NCBI GenBank assembly: GCA_016177905.1 | Contig: JACOUK010000082.1 | Location: forward strand, 1-11,304 | Source: Candidatus Spechtiibacteriota bacterium | GTDB taxonomy: Bacteria; Patescibacteriota; Minisyncoccia; Spechtbacterales; HO2-43-30 | Reading direction: 5' to 3' | DNA length: 11,304 bases | Notes under the pieces: generated by a model | Database searches by the model: none | What the model saw: only the letters and a program-made list of their open reading frames with translations | Told to the model about the DNA's origin: nothing | Translations under genes and position numbers: made by a program | In this document: in pieces, positions 1 to 6,060 of the stretch | Layout of the letters: the number at the start of each line of letters is the position of its first letter | How positions within the stretch are numbered: the first letter of the stretch is position 1

Positions 1-303
1 CGATGGTTTCAAAAGTACGGCATGATGATGATCTTTGTCGCGCGGGTTCTGCCTATTGTGCGCACCTTTATCTCTTTTCCCGCGGGCATTGCGCGAATGA
101 ATATATGGAAATTCTCAGTGTACACGTTTTTTGGATCGCTCATCTGGAGCTTTGTTCTTGCGTACGGCGGAGTGATTATGGGAGAAAATTGGAAGAATCT
201 CGAGGGGTATGTTCGTAGATTCGACTGGGCGATTCTAGCCCTATTTGTATTTGGGATAGTATGGTGGGTATGGCGACATGTAAAAAATATAAAACATGAA
301 TAA
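1..303 (+). CDS. DedA/SNARE-associated family membrane protein, 3' part
   Basis: The reading frame is open from the first base, so the N-terminal part lies outside the window; 100 codons remain. The visible start reads RWFQKYGMMMIFVARVLPIVR, followed by a PAG triplet. This matches the DedA hallmark of a (G/A)R..P..RT motif followed by AG, the re-entrant/transport core of the family. Hydrophobic stretches follow at roughly codons 39-56 (FFGSLIWSFVLAYGGVIMG) and 74-88 (AILALFVFGIVWWVW), with a basic cytoplasmic-looking tail. DedA proteins are inner-membrane proteins; several act as undecaprenyl-phosphate or phospholipid flippases, but no substrate can be assigned here. The stop overlaps the tpiA start by 8 nt, suggesting cotranscription. 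An internal ATG at 22 is not the start, because family-conserved sequence continues upstream of it. Confidence 0.85.
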   Translation, partial: RWFQKYGMMMIFVARVLPIVRTFISFPAGIARMNIWKFSVYTFFGSLIWSFVLAYGGVIMGENWKNLEGYVRRFDWAILALFVFGIVWWVWRHVKNIKHE

Positions 304-1072
304 AAAACTTATTGTCGCAAACTGGAAGATGAACCCTGTAACTTACAAAGAAGCAGAGGAGCTTTTTCGATTTGTCGAAAAAGGAATGCGTGACATAAAA
401 AATGCGGAAGTTGTTTTGTGTCCGCCGTTTGTTTACCTGCCAATGTTGGCGCGCTTGTTCTCGAAGCAATTTTGCGCAGGGGCGCAAAATTGCTTCTATG
501 AGCAAGGAGGCGCTTATACAGGTGAAGTGTCTCCATTGATGCTGAAAGACATCGGCTGTAAGTATGTGATTGTTGGCCATTCGGAGCGAAGACAGTACTT
601 TTTTGAGACAAGCGAAATCGTGAACAAAAAATTGAAGGCAGTGATCGAAGCGGAGTTGAAGCCGATTCTTTGTGTCGGCGAAGACACGCGTGACAGTTTT
701 GATTCAAAAGGGCATTGGACTCACGAATTAGATCCGAAAGTGAAAGAGCAATTGGTCTTGATGTTGAATGGCATTCCTAAATCTAAAATAGGGGAAATAG
801 TGATAGCCTATGAGCCAGTCTGGGCCATTGGCACGGGGAAGCCTGCTACAGGGGATGACATTTTATCAGCAAAAATTTTTATCCAAAAGGTTATAAGCGA
901 TCTCTACGGGAGAAAAGTTTCCCAAACGATGAGAGTGATTTACGGAGGAAGTACTGATTCAAAGAATGCGGCGGTGGTTATGAAAGAAGGGCAAGCAGAT
1001 GGATTGCTTGTCGGAGGAGCGAGTCTTGATGGAGAAGAATTTGTGCGTATGATGAAATGTATCGCTTTATGA
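296..1072 (+). CDS. tpiA: triosephosphate isomerase
   Basis: Glycolytic enzyme interconverting dihydroxyacetone phosphate and glyceraldehyde 3-phosphate in the cytoplasm. The 258 residues match the usual family length of about 250. Active-site landmarks are all present: N9 and K11 in ANWKMN, H95 in GHSERR, catalytic E173 in AYEPVW, the phosphate-gripping loop 6 (IGTGKPA, about 178-184), YGGS at 216-219 and the GG pair at 240-241. The start at 296 begins directly with the conserved first strand and overlaps the upstream DedA stop; no Shine-Dalgarno sequence is visible, so translation is probably coupled or SD-independent. The stop TGA overlaps the pgk ATG in an ATGA arrangement. A 15-bp perfect inverted repeat lies inside the gene at 463-496, yet the protein alignment around GAQN (62-65) shows no insertion. 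Confidence 0.97.
   Translation: MNKKLIVANWKMNPVTYKEAEELFRFVEKGMRDIKNAEVVLCPPFVYLPMLARLFSKQFCAGAQNCFYEQGGAYTGEVSPLMLKDIGCKYVIVGHSERRQYFFETSEIVNKKLKAVIEAELKPILCVGEDTRDSFDSKGHWTHELDPKVKEQLVLMLNGIPKSKIGEIVIAYEPVWAIGTGKPATGDDILSAKIFIQKVISDLYGRKVSQTMRVIYGGSTDSKNAAVVMKEGQADGLLVGGASLDGEEFVRMMKCIAL
463..496 (+). repeat. perfect 15-bp inverted repeat inside tpiA
   Basis: Left arm GAAGCAATTTTGCGC (463-477), four-base spacer AGGG (478-481), right arm GCGCAAAATTGCTTC (482-496). All 15 pairs match. It covers the codons for the conserved GAQN segment of triosephosphate isomerase, so it is not an inserted element. In mRNA it would form a strong hairpin. Confidence 0.9.
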
Positions 1073-2235
1073 AAACTTTACGGGACGCGGCCATCGAAAA
1101 TAAGACGGTGCTTCTGCGGGCAGACTTTAATGTGACTGTTTCCCGTGGCGCAGTGACGGAGGATTTTCGCATGCGCGCCGCCCTTCCGACTATTCAATAC
1201 GTTCTTACGCATGGCGCAAAGAAAGTGCTTGTGATAAGTCACTTCGGCAGGCCTGCCGAAGGCAAGCCAAACAGCGCTTTCTCGCTTGCGCCTGTGGGGA
1301 GGCATTTATCTTCTCTACTCAATAAGGAGATTGATTTTGTTGATGATTGCATTGGAGAAAATGTCCGCTCGCGCATAAAAGAATCAAAGAAACGGGTTAT
1401 CGTTCTTGAGAATCTTCGATTTTACAAGGGGGAAGAAGAAAATGACACGCAGTTTGCGAAAAGTCTTGCGGCCCTGGGGGATATTTTTGTCCAAGACGCT
1501 TTTGGCGCGGCGCATCGCGCGCACGCCTCAATCGTGGGCGTGCCGAAATTTTTGCCATCGTATGCCGGTTTTCTTTTTGAAAAAGAAGTGCGTTGGCTCT
1601 CTTCAGTTTTGAAAAATCCGGTGCGGCCCCTCGCAGCGCTTATCGGAGGAGCGAAAATTTCAACAAAAATGCCTGTGATTGAAAAATTTTTGAAATTCGC
1701 GGATAATGTGTGTCTCGGCGGGGCGCTCGCGAATACTGTTTTGAAGGCAAAAGGAGTCGCGGTCGGAAAATCGCTCGTCGAGGAAGAGATGGTAGAAAAA
1801 ATGAAGAATTTTGAATACACGGACGCGCGCCTTCATCTGCCAGTCGATATAAAAGTCGCCAAAGACAAAGACGCGGCAGACGGCATTTCTATCAAGGGCG
1901 TTGGGAATGTGGGGGACGAAGAGCTTATTTTAGATATCGGTCCCGATACTCAAGATCTTTTTTCAAACATTGTTCATCGATCAAAGACGATCATCTGGAA
2001 CGGCCCGATGGGATACTTGGAAAACAAACGATTCGCGGAAGGTACGCGCCGGATTGCGAAGGAACTGGGGAATGTACCTCCTCACGTATGCACAATTGTC
2101 GGAGGAGGGGATACATATCTTACGCTTGCGGATGTTGGAGTAATGGATAGAATAAGTTTTGTTTCAACGGGCGGCGGCGCGATGCTCGATTTTTTGGCGA
2201 AAGGCACATTGCCGGGGATAGAGGCGTTGGGGTGA
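1069..2235 (+). CDS. pgk: phosphoglycerate kinase
   Basis: Catalyses 1,3-bisphosphoglycerate + ADP to 3-phosphoglycerate + ATP, the first ATP-yielding step of lower glycolysis. 388 residues from the ATG at 1069, the normal length for bacterial PGK. Conserved blocks in order: LLRADFNV (substrate-binding R and D), DFRMRAALPTI, SHFGRP, LENLRFYKGEE, DAFGAAHRAHASIVG, ALIGGAKISTK, GGALANT, DIGPDT, IIWNGPMGYLE, the nucleotide-binding VGGGDTYLTL, and the hinge/C-terminal STGGGAMLDFLAKGTLPGIEAL. I chose the ATG at 1069 because it overlaps the tpiA TGA (ATGA coupling) and begins MKTLRDA, as the family does. An in-frame ATG at 1057 would add only MYRF. No terminator with a T-tract follows; a weak 7-bp inverted repeat sits at 2234-2259. 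Confidence 0.97.
   Translation: MKTLRDAAIENKTVLLRADFNVTVSRGAVTEDFRMRAALPTIQYVLTHGAKKVLVISHFGRPAEGKPNSAFSLAPVGRHLSSLLNKEIDFVDDCIGENVRSRIKESKKRVIVLENLRFYKGEEENDTQFAKSLAALGDIFVQDAFGAAHRAHASIVGVPKFLPSYAGFLFEKEVRWLSSVLKNPVRPLAALIGGAKISTKMPVIEKFLKFADNVCLGGALANTVLKAKGVAVGKSLVEEEMVEKMKNFEYTDARLHLPVDIKVAKDKDAADGISIKGVGNVGDEELILDIGPDTQDLFSNIVHRSKTIIWNGPMGYLENKRFAEGTRRIAKELGNVPPHVCTIVGGGDTYLTLADVGVMDRISFVSTGGGAMLDFLAKGTLPGIEALG
1242..1261 (+). repeat. 20-bp perfect palindrome inside pgk
   Basis: CTTCGGCAGGCCTGCCGAAG reads the same on both strands, centred on AGGCCT. It falls on the codons for the conserved SHFGRP motif and the following AEG. A palindrome of this length is unlikely by chance in a window of this size. 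The encoded segment may be one residue longer than many PGKs here. Confidence 0.85.
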
Positions 2236-2426
2236 AGAAGGTTGGACTATTTCTTCTTCATTAAGTCCTCGTCTTGGACAAACAATAGTCGCAAGCTTCG
2301 CAGAATCATCTCCCTCCTCGCCCTCGACAAGCTCGGGCTCACGGGAGCCCAGATGATTCTATGCTTGCTTGCTTTTTTGTTTGTTTCCAATCCTGCGGAA
2401 TCATTCAGAAGAATAGCCAACCTTCC
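2236..2426 (+). other. pgk-recJ spacer holding a nested inverted-repeat structure
   Basis: This 191-base gap contains no convincing gene. It starts with a weak 7-bp inverted repeat (GAAGAAG 2234-2240 with CTTCTTC 2253-2259) without a T-tract. Further on is a perfect 10-bp inverted repeat, AGAATCATCT (2302-2311) and AGATGATTCT (2351-2360). These arms enclose CCCTCGACAAGCTCGGG (2321-2337) and a 6-bp hairpin GGGCTC/GAGCCC (2335-2340, 2345-2350). GCAAGC (2291-2296) and GCTTGC (2363-2368) extend the outer arms imperfectly. The whole, about 2291-2368, could fold as one branched hairpin. The CTCGACAAGCTCGGG core resembles REP-like palindromes common in environmental bacteria; that resemblance is from memory. 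No good sigma-70 promoter for recJ was identified. Confidence 0.6.
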
Positions 2427-4003
2427 ATGAATAAAGATAAAAAGTGGCAAATTAAAGAACAAGCCCCTGAAGAGTTCGGAAAGGAGTTCCCCGAATTTTC
2501 TTCTCTCACAAGAAATTTGCTTTGGCAGAGGGGGTTGAAAACGCAAAAAGATATTGATGAATTTTTTAATCCCGATTATTCGACGGATCTTCACGCCCCG
2601 CTGTTGTTAAAAGACGCGCAAAAAGCGGTGGATAGGATTTTTGAAGCTCTGGAAAAGAAAGAGAAAGTTGTGGTGTATGGAGATTATGATTCAGATGGCG
2701 TCTGCGGCGCCACGATTATGCATAACGCGCTTCAAGACATCGGCTTTACTAGGCATAATTTGGGGATTTATATGCCGGATAGAGAAAAAGAAGGCTATGG
2801 TCTGCATGAAGGGGCGGTGGAGCAGTTTATCAAAGAAAAGTATAACCTCATAATTACCATAGATTGCGGCACGACGAGCCACAAGCCTATCAGCCGCGCA
2901 AACAAAAATAGTTTGGATGTTATCGTGATTGATCATCACCGCGTGATAGACTCGCCGCCGCCAGCGTATGCTTTTGTGAACCCGCATCAAGAAGATGACG
3001 AATATCCGTTTAAGGATCTTTGCGGCGCGGCGGTGGCGTTTAAGGTTGCCTGCGCTTTATACCAAAAAGCCGATATAAATGAGGGCCGAGAAAAGTGGTT
3101 TTTAGATCTCGTTGCGATGGCAACGATCACGGATATCATGCCGCTTCTTGGAGAAAACAGAACTTTGGTAAAATACGGCTTGTTTGTGCTGGCGCAGGCC
3201 GAACGGCCGGGCCTTCGCGCGCTTATGGAAGTTTCCGGCATTAAGCCGGTGTTCAATCAAGATTCTCTCACCACTAACTTAAAGCCATGGACTTTGGGGT
3301 TTATGCTCGGCCCGCGTCTTAATGCCGCAGGCCGCATAGACCACGCGAACACCGCATTCGCGCTTTTAAACGCGGATAGGTACGAGGAAGCGTTGAAATT
3401 TGCAAAAGAAATAGATGAACGAAACCGCGAGAGACAGGGACTTGCGCGGGCAGTGTCCGGACTATTCCCGGTTTTCATGTAGTGAAAGCGCTTGAGTCTG
3501 TGCGGGATATTTTAATAAATTTCGGCGGCCATCCGCAGGCCGGGGGCTTCACCATTGCGCAGGATACATTAGATGAGATGAAAAAGCGCATAGAAAAATT
3601 TGCGCGGGCGAACCTTAAGGAAGAAAATTTTTTCAAAAAAATAGAATATTGCGCGGAAGCACATCCAAAAGATATTTCTTGGCAAGTATATGAAGAGCTT
3701 GAGCAATTTGAGCCGTTTGGCGAGGCGAACAAAGAGCCGATGTTTTTGCTGCGCGATGTAAAAGTTGTAAGCTTCGAAAAGGTAGGAAAAGACAACGGTA
3801 ACGGAAATGGCAAAAAGCATCTGCGGCTTTTACTGGATATTTCTGGAAATCAAAAGAAAGCCATGGCATTTCATATGGGCGAAAGAAAAGAAGAGATTGC
3901 ATCAGGGGGACGTCTTGATATTTTATTTCATTTCGCAGTCGATGAATGGAACGGGAACAGAGAATTGATGTTGCGGATTGCGGATTTTAAAGTTATACAA
4001 TAA
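2427..4003 (+). pseudogene. recJ: RecJ single-strand-specific 5'-3' exonuclease, internally deleted and frameshifted
   Basis: RecJ degrades single-stranded DNA 5'-3' in recombination and repair. The first frame (2427-3482, 351 codons) carries the whole DHH domain: DYDSDG (86-91), DCG (146-148), DHH (169-171), LGENR (241-245) and GPRLNAAGR (295-303), then NRERQ. It then leaves frame and stops at TAG 3480. The continuation lies in another frame: GSVRTIPGF begins at 3449, followed by FGGHPQAGGF and the OB-fold C-terminus, ending at 4001-4003. In intact RecJ roughly 60 residues of the DHHA1 domain lie between NRERQ and GS.R.I; here there are almost none. So about 180 nt, not a multiple of three, is missing. 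The start is ATG 2427 (MNKDKKWQI); an in-frame ATG at 2361 falls in the spacer palindrome. Real lesion or assembly collapse cannot be separated from sequence alone. The intact flanking codons suggest the event is recent or artefactual. Confidence 0.88.
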
Positions 4004-4006
4004 ACG

Positions 4007-4447
4007 ATGCAGGAACAAATTGTAATTTATACCGACGGCGGTTCGCGAGGAAATCCCGGGCCCGCGGCCCTTGGAGCGGCCGTGGGAGCCCCCATCAATA
4101 AGGGGTATTCAAAATATCTTGGGAAAAAGACGAACAACGAGGCTGAATACGAAGCTGTAATTTTTGCGCTGGAAAAGTTGCGCGCGACTCTCGGAAAGAA
4201 ACAGTGCGAAACGCTCAAAGTTACCTTCAAAATGGACTCTGATTTGGCGGTTCAGCAGCTTTCCGACAAGTGGAAAATTGAAGGCAAGACAATTATTCCG
4301 CTTTTCGTAAAAATACATAATTTGCGTCTTGATTTTGGCGCGATAGAGTTTCGTCACATTCCTCGCGAAGAAAATAAAGAAGCAGACGCGCTCGTAAATC
4401 AGGAACTCGACAAGCACGCGCATGAGGGAGGATTGTTTCAATTATAA
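4007..4447 (+). CDS. rnhA: RNase HI-family ribonuclease (single-domain, RnhA-like)
   Basis: Hydrolyses the RNA strand of RNA:DNA hybrids, for example R-loops or Okazaki primers. 146 residues covering just the RNase H fold. Catalytic carboxylates are visible: D10 in IYTDGGSRGNPGPAA, E47 in TNNEAEYEA, D77 in KMDSDL, and D127 in NKEADALVN. The GGSRGNPGPAA and NNEAEYEA signatures put it with the archaeal/plant-like RNase HI branch rather than the E. coli type; the basic handle region is lacking. The ATG lies 3 nt after the recJ stop, so the two were probably cotranscribed, fitting a shared role in nucleic-acid processing. No Shine-Dalgarno sequence is evident. Gene symbol assigned by family, not by orthology with E. 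coli rnhA. Confidence 0.92.
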   Translation: MQEQIVIYTDGGSRGNPGPAALGAAVGAPINKGYSKYLGKKTNNEAEYEAVIFALEKLRATLGKKQCETLKVTFKMDSDLAVQQLSDKWKIEGKTIIPLFVKIHNLRLDFGAIEFRHIPREENKEADALVNQELDKHAHEGGLFQL

Positions 4448-4449
4448 AG

Positions 4450-4458
4450 TTATCCACA
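4450..4458 (+). promoter_or_regulatory. perfect DnaA-box sequence
   Basis: TTATCCACA at 4450-4458 equals the consensus DnaA box. It starts 3 bp after the rnhA stop and lies about 28 bp upstream of a possible -10 (TAGAAT, 4486-4491) of the ParB-like gene. Only one copy is visible, so it may be a DnaA-responsive promoter element or chance. Confidence 0.45.
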
Positions 4459-4517
4459 GTGCAAATATGCGTCAGTTCTTTAAGGTAGAATGAAGATTTT
4501 GTACTTTTAAAATTGAA

Positions 4518-4523
4518 GGGAGG
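4518..4523 (+). promoter_or_regulatory. strong Shine-Dalgarno site of the ParB-like gene
   Basis: GGGAGG lies 6 nt upstream of the GTG at 4530 and decides that start. It is the clearest ribosome binding site in the window; most other genes here show none. Confidence 0.8.
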
Positions 4524-4529
4524 TGTGTA

Positions 4530-5528
4530 GTGCGGCTAGAGCGCAAATACAGCGTGCGGCACGGGCATCTCTCGCTTGCCGCAATATCAGTCCGCCCGCA
4601 AATGCGGCGAACCTTTGACGAACAAAAAATCGAACGGCTTGCAGCGAACATTGATTACCATGGCATGATACATGCTCTTTCCGTAGCCGATACCGAGGAA
4701 GGATACATTTTAATATCAGGCGAGAAGCGCGTGAGGGCATGTAATCTGCTAGAAGAACGAGGCAAACATATAGGTGATGTTTTCTGCAACATATTCGAAG
4801 GTCTTACGCCTGTTGCGATGGCCCTCTTACAAGCATCTGAAAATATCCACGAACAGGTGCCATCGCATGAGGAAGCGTGGTTTTTTGAAAAAACATGGCA
4901 CGCCCTGAAGATAGTTGAGCCGAAATTTACACTCACTGACTTTGCAGACGCTGTTGGAAGAAGCGAGCAGACAATTCGAAACGCCTTGCGGTTTGCGCTG
5001 CTGCCCGAACGCATACAAGGGTTTGTAAGCTCCGGCCTCTTGACGTATGGCGCAGCAGTACAGCTTGTGCGCGTGAAAGAAATGTTAGACGATGGCGGCC
5101 TTGAGCAATGGGCGATACGATGTGTCATTTCCAAAGCAAAAGTTTCCGAAGTTCGAGCACAGATAGATACATATATAAAGGACGTTTCTTCCGGCCAGCT
5201 CAATATGCTGGATGTTTTTGAAGAAAACGCGCGAAACACTTTGGAGCAAGATTCGCGGCGGATACTTATAGATCGGACGACTACAACATCTTTTTGGAGT
5301 GGAATTACGTACCTCAAACGGCTTCTGTTTCTTTTTGAAAACGGAAAGTTGGAGTTAGAGGATTTGCCTTGGCTTCGGCGCAATCCAAGACGCGCATTTC
5401 TAGAGCTCATGAGTGTCGAGGACCGTGTACTCGACCATATGAAAACTGTTCTTTCGTCCCAAGAAGCAGCAGAAACGAATCGTATTCTCAAAGAATGCGA
5501 AAGTATCTTTTCGGCAAACTCCTCATAA
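4530..5528 (+). CDS. ParB/Noc-like DNA-binding CTPase family protein
   Basis: 332 residues starting at GTG with a good Shine-Dalgarno site. The N-terminal ParB/sulfiredoxin-fold domain is clear: ISVRPQMRRTFDEQKIERLA (19-38), then HGMIHALSV, the CTP-binding box GEKRVRA (64-70; usual form GERRxRA) and ENIHEQVPSHEEA (104-116; usual form ENxxRxx...EEA). A helix-turn-helix follows at about 135-157 (TLTDFADAVGRSEQTIRNALRF), then LPERIQGFVSSGLLTYGAA. The C-terminal 130 residues are not recognised. Such proteins usually bind parS and load partition complexes with ParA, or act as Noc-like regulators. No parA neighbour and no obvious 16-bp parS are visible, so a chromosome-segregation role is inference. 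The arginine usual in the second motif is a glutamate here. It sits alone between a DnaA box and its own terminator. Confidence 0.85.
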   Translation: MRLERKYSVRHGHLSLAAISVRPQMRRTFDEQKIERLAANIDYHGMIHALSVADTEEGYILISGEKRVRACNLLEERGKHIGDVFCNIFEGLTPVAMALLQASENIHEQVPSHEEAWFFEKTWHALKIVEPKFTLTDFADAVGRSEQTIRNALRFALLPERIQGFVSSGLLTYGAAVQLVRVKEMLDDGGLEQWAIRCVISKAKVSEVRAQIDTYIKDVSSGQLNMLDVFEENARNTLEQDSRRILIDRTTTTSFWSGITYLKRLLFLFENGKLELEDLPWLRRNPRRAFLELMSVEDRVLDHMKTVLSSQEAAETNRILKECESIFSANSS

Positions 5529-5546
5529 AGTACGAGGAGTTTTGAT
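5516..5546 (+). terminator. intrinsic terminator of the ParB-like gene
   Basis: Stem AAACTCCTC (5516-5524) with GAGGAGTTT (5534-5542), a 9-nt loop, then a T-rich tail (TGATTT). The stem begins inside the last codons and the TAA stop lies in the loop. It separates the gene from the rnpB promoter. Confidence 0.7.
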
Positions 5547-5581
5547 TTGAATTTGACAATACTGATACTGTATGATACGGT
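5547..5581 (+). promoter_or_regulatory. probable rnpB promoter
   Basis: Two overlapping sigma-70-like pairs fit. One is TTGAAT (5547-5552) with TATGAT (5571-5576), 18-bp spacing. The other is TTGACA (5553-5558) with a poorer TACGGT (5576-5581), 17-bp spacing. Either would start transcription at about 5583-5588, just before the P1 helix of RNase P RNA at 5589. Confidence 0.65.
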
Positions 5582-5609
5582 AGAAATATCCTGGGAAGTC
5601 GCGAGGTTG

Positions 5610-5640
5610 CCCGCCCAAAGCCAAAAGGCATTGTGGCGGG
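5610..5640 (+). repeat. rnpB hairpin unit 1 (forms P3)
   Basis: Outer arms CCCGCC (5610-5615) and GGCGGG (5635-5640). Inner arms CAAAGCC and GGCATTG with one A-A mismatch, loop AAAA, and a single unpaired T before the right outer arm. It stands exactly where helix P3 belongs, between P2 and the core GAGGAAAGTCC. Confidence 0.9.
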
Positions 5641-5731
5641 AGGAAAGTCCGAACACCGTCCTCGCCTTTGGAGAGGGCATGGGTGATGGGTAACGCCCAT
5701 CGTTGAGCGCATTACATGTTCAATAGGGAAA

Positions 5732-5760
5732 CCCGCCGCAAGCTAACGCATGCAGGCGGG
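5732..5760 (+). repeat. rnpB hairpin unit 2 (P9/P10 junction, first of tandem pair)
   Basis: 29 nt: outer arms CCCGCC and GGCGGG, inner arms GCAAGC and GCATGC with an A-A mismatch, loop TAAC, and an unpaired A before the right outer arm. Its first CCC also completes the GGGAAACCC hairpin (5726-5734) that looks like P9. Confidence 0.9.
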
Positions 5761-5792
5761 CCCGCCTAAATGGCCTTTGGCCTTTTGGCGGG
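5761..5792 (+). repeat. rnpB hairpin unit 3 (divergent, second of tandem pair)
   Basis: 32 nt directly abutting unit 2. Outer arms CCCGCC and GGCGGG; the interior is different: an AAA/TTT segment, a T-T mismatch and GGCC/GGCC around a TTT loop. Its right arm, as GGGG (5790-5793), may also pair with CCCC at 5904-5907 as P10. Confidence 0.85.
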
Positions 5793-5812
5793 GTGCCACA
5801 GAGACTATACTA

Positions 5813-5841
5813 CCCGCCGCAAGCTAACGCATGCAGGCGGG
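5813..5841 (+). repeat. rnpB hairpin unit 4 (forms P12)
   Basis: Identical over all 29 nt to unit 2 (outer arms CCCGCC and GGCGGG, inner arms GCAAGC and GCATGC, loop TAAC). It lies between the conserved CACAGAGAC of J11/12 and the AAAAGGTGAAAAG of the return strand, so it is the entire P12 helix. Confidence 0.9.
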
Positions 5842-5925
5842 AAAAGGTGAAAAGTTGTAAGATAACTTACATCTCATATATGGCAACATATATGAGTGGA
5901 AAACCCCACCCGGTGCAAGTCCGTG

Positions 5926-5954
5926 CCCGCCGCAAGCTAACGCAAGCAGGCGGG
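5926..5954 (+). repeat. rnpB hairpin unit 5 (P16/P17 position)
   Basis: 29 nt, one base different from units 2 and 4: the right inner arm is GCAAGC rather than GCATGC, adding a second A-A mismatch. It lies between CGGTGCAAGTCCGTG and AGCGACGCTTGAGG, where P16/P17 of type A RNase P RNA stands. Confidence 0.9.
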
Positions 5955-6004
5955 AGCGACGCTTGAGGCATCATGGCAACATGGTGTCCAGATAGATAAC
6001 CTCG

Positions 6005-6033
6005 CCCGCCCAAAGCTAACGCATTGTGGCGGG
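6005..6033 (+). repeat. rnpB hairpin unit 6 (P2/P4 junction)
   Basis: 29 nt: outer arms CCCGCC and GGCGGG, inner arms CAAAGC and GCATTG with an A-A mismatch, loop TAAC, and an unpaired T. It lies between the P2 right strand and conserved ACAGAATTCGGC, where reference RNAs have only a few unpaired bases. Confidence 0.9.
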
Positions 6034-6060
6034 ACAGAATTCGGCTTATAGACTTCCTAG

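Noticed and set aside
309..707. Minus-strand 132-codon frame inside tpiA, and similar antisense frames in pgk, recJ and the transferases
   Set aside because: All lie opposite genes with full conserved motif sets and show no motifs, ribosome sites or promoters of their own.
2361..2426. Longer N-terminus for RecJ (start at 2361)
   Set aside because: The extra 22 residues are Cys/Phe-rich and unlike RecJ, and the start overlaps the arms of the spacer palindrome. MNKDKKWQI at 2427 fits the family.
4150..4600. Replication origin around the DnaA box
   Set aside because: Only one box, no AT-rich unwinding region or further boxes nearby, and no dnaA or dnaN gene in the window.
4655..5680. 341-codon reading frame antisense to the ParB-like gene
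   Set aside because: It is a shadow: it runs through the terminator, the rnpB promoter and the start of rnpB, is rich in serine and arginine as antisense frames are, and shows no known motif. The plus-strand frame has ParB motifs and a Shine-Dalgarno site.
5610..6033. CRISPR-like array of 29-nt repeats
   Set aside because: The units are self-palindromic, unevenly spaced, two are directly abutting, the intervening sequence is conserved RNase P RNA, and no cas gene is near.
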